DNA from: Leptotrichia sp. oral taxon 847
GTDB taxonomy: Bacteria; Fusobacteriota; Fusobacteriia; Fusobacteriales; Leptotrichiaceae
NCBI RefSeq assembly: GCF_001553645.1
Contig: NZ_CP014231.1
Coordinates: forward strand, 1,612,001 to 1,676,000
Reading direction: 5' to 3'
Length of the DNA: 64,000 nt
Below are positions 63,337-64,000 of this stretch, piece after piece. The notes beneath the pieces are model-generated. The model saw only the letters and a program-made list of their open reading frames with translations, ran no database searches and was not told where the DNA came from. Position numbers and translations under genes: made by a program. Each line of letters starts with the position of its first letter. The stretch's first letter is position 1.

Positions 63337-63615
63337 TTACTTACCTCTTTCCATTTCTTTTAATAATTGTTTTATCCTTTTTTCTCTTTGCTTTTCTTCT
63401 TCTATACTAAAATTATCAAATATTTTATTACTATCATAATTTGCCCTTAAATTTAAATTATGTTCCTATCTTATCATATTTTCTGTTATATCTCCATCTT
63501 CTTGAAAATCTCCTGTTACACCAAATTTTGTTTCTGTATACTCCGAAATAAAAATATTGTTTTCGTAATAATTATACAAATAAATATCTTGAAAAATTTT
63601 TATTTTTTTATACAT
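63337..63615 (-). pseudogene. Small gene with an in-frame TAG
   Basis: ATG at 63615 with a strong ribosome site (AAGGAG). 49 codons (MYKKIKIFQDIYLYNYYENN...ENMIR), then TAG at codon 50 (63466-63468), then 42 more sense codons (EHNLNLRANYDSNKIFDNFS ... LKEMERGK) to TAA at 63337. The continuation is well-behaved protein text and its end overlaps the ribosome site of the next gene, so this is one 92-residue gene with a nonsense change. Not recognised. Confidence 0.55.
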
Positions 63616-63661
63616 TAATATTCTCCTTGTAATGTATCATTTTTGAATCTTTAGACTGACA

Positions 63662-63765
63662 TGGGGATTATAAGGGGAAAGAGTGGTACTTTCTCCCTTA
63701 TGTAAAATAAAAAATATTAAACAAAATAACATCTTGTAATCAGGAATAAATTAAAAAATGTTGAT
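63662..63765 (-). repeat. Inverted, diverged fragment of the 470-bp element
   Basis: Reading the minus strand: GATTACAAGATGTTATTTTG, the AT run, then a stem ATAAGGGAGAAAG / CTTTCCCCTTAT with a new loop, and TAATCCCCA. This matches the first third of copies 1 and 2 (up to 30378 / 38158) with scattered changes. The rest is missing. Flanks: decayed small ORFs. Confidence 0.75.
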
Positions 63766-63775
63766 TCTGACATCT

Positions 63776-64000
63776 TCAATTTTCTCTACGACAATTTTTA
63801 AGTTTTAAAGTCCCTATAGTCAAATCATTTTTATCTGAAACTGTCGCAATACTTGTAATATACCCTTTAGAAACTAATTTATTAGTAAGCTGAAAAATTA
63901 ATAATTACTAGGAAAAAAATTAGTATCGTTATATATTTTTTATATTTTTCACCTAATGCTAATATAAATTGAATAATTTTAACATAAATTAAAAGAAAAG
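63776..64000 (-). pseudogene. Decayed ORF at the right edge
   Basis: Minus strand, entering from the right edge: F-L-L-I-Y-V-K-I-I-Q-F-I-L-A-L-G-E-K-Y, then a hydrophobic helix (ITILIFFLVIINF). A frame change at the T5 run near 63891 leads to K-L-V-S-K-G-Y-I-T-S-I-A-T-V-S-D ending in CRREN (stop 63776). A membrane-anchored protein with a broken frame; its 5' end is outside the window. Weak evidence. Confidence 0.35.

Overview
The window is AT-rich DNA from a Gram-negative anaerobe, most likely a Fusobacteriota member close to Leptotrichia (inferred from gene content and style, not from a search). Pointers are CMP-KDO synthetase (an LPS marker), hybrid cluster protein, a mevalonate-pathway isoprenoid branch, an F-type ATP synthase whose c-ring carries Na+-site residues, strong AAAGGAG ribosome sites and runs of A/T everywhere. 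No rRNA, tRNA or CRISPR array was seen.

Layout. 1-8.5 kb: core genes on + (dnaX 3' part, rplI, dnaB, U32 peptidase, an OmpR-type two-component pair, glmM). 8.6-11.1 kb: short unrecognised genes (membrane peptides, a four-repeat beta-rich protein, DUF7336 proteins, a tiny acidic ORF with an in-frame stop). 11.2-22.1 kb: methyltransferase, then the ATP synthase operon atpZ-atpI-atpB-atpE-X-atpF-atpH-atpA-atpG-atpD-atpC, where X is a secreted Lys-rich protein, and a DUF4912 gene. 22.2-25.7 kb: sirtuin, phosphomevalonate kinase (frame broken at a G7 run), type 2 IPP isomerase, HAD phosphatase. 25.8-30.2 kb, minus: recA-recX-plsC-rdgB-alr. 30.8-33.7 kb: dapB, dapH, TPR protein. 33.8-37.8 kb, minus: secreted protein, hcp, murE. 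38.5-52.5 kb, plus: pepT, guaB, a frame-broken Spy-like gene, cupin, TraX, nth, D,D-carboxypeptidase, kdsB, alpha-amylase, proB, proA, TPR, proC. 52.7-58.7 kb: priA (minus), a three-gene operon of uncertain function (DUF1858/periplasmic-binding fold, G3E GTPase, ABC ATPase), ybaK (minus). 58.9-64 kb, minus: an accessory zone of adhesin/polymorphic-toxin tails, small membrane proteins and decayed ORFs.

How the genes work together: cell-wall precursor supply is prominent (glmM, alr, dapB, dapH, murE, carboxypeptidase), as are replication and repair (dnaX, dnaB, priA, recA, recX, nth), proline synthesis and Na+/H+ energetics.

Most interesting: (1) the DUF1858-binding-protein/GTPase/ABC-ATPase operon has no permease and no signal peptide. 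Upstream of it is a perfect CRP/FNR-type palindrome, 21 bp from the probable -10, and the hcp promoter has a near-identical box at exactly the same 21-bp spacing. This suggests one regulator and a shared redox or nitrosative role. (2) A 470-bp structured element occurs twice at about 98% identity, in two divergent intergenic regions. One copy has a 10-bp target duplication, the ends are imperfect inverted repeats, and an inverted fragment of a third copy lies near the right edge. (3) Several genes are broken by single-base frame changes at homopolymers, two of them at sequences that could support -1 slippage.
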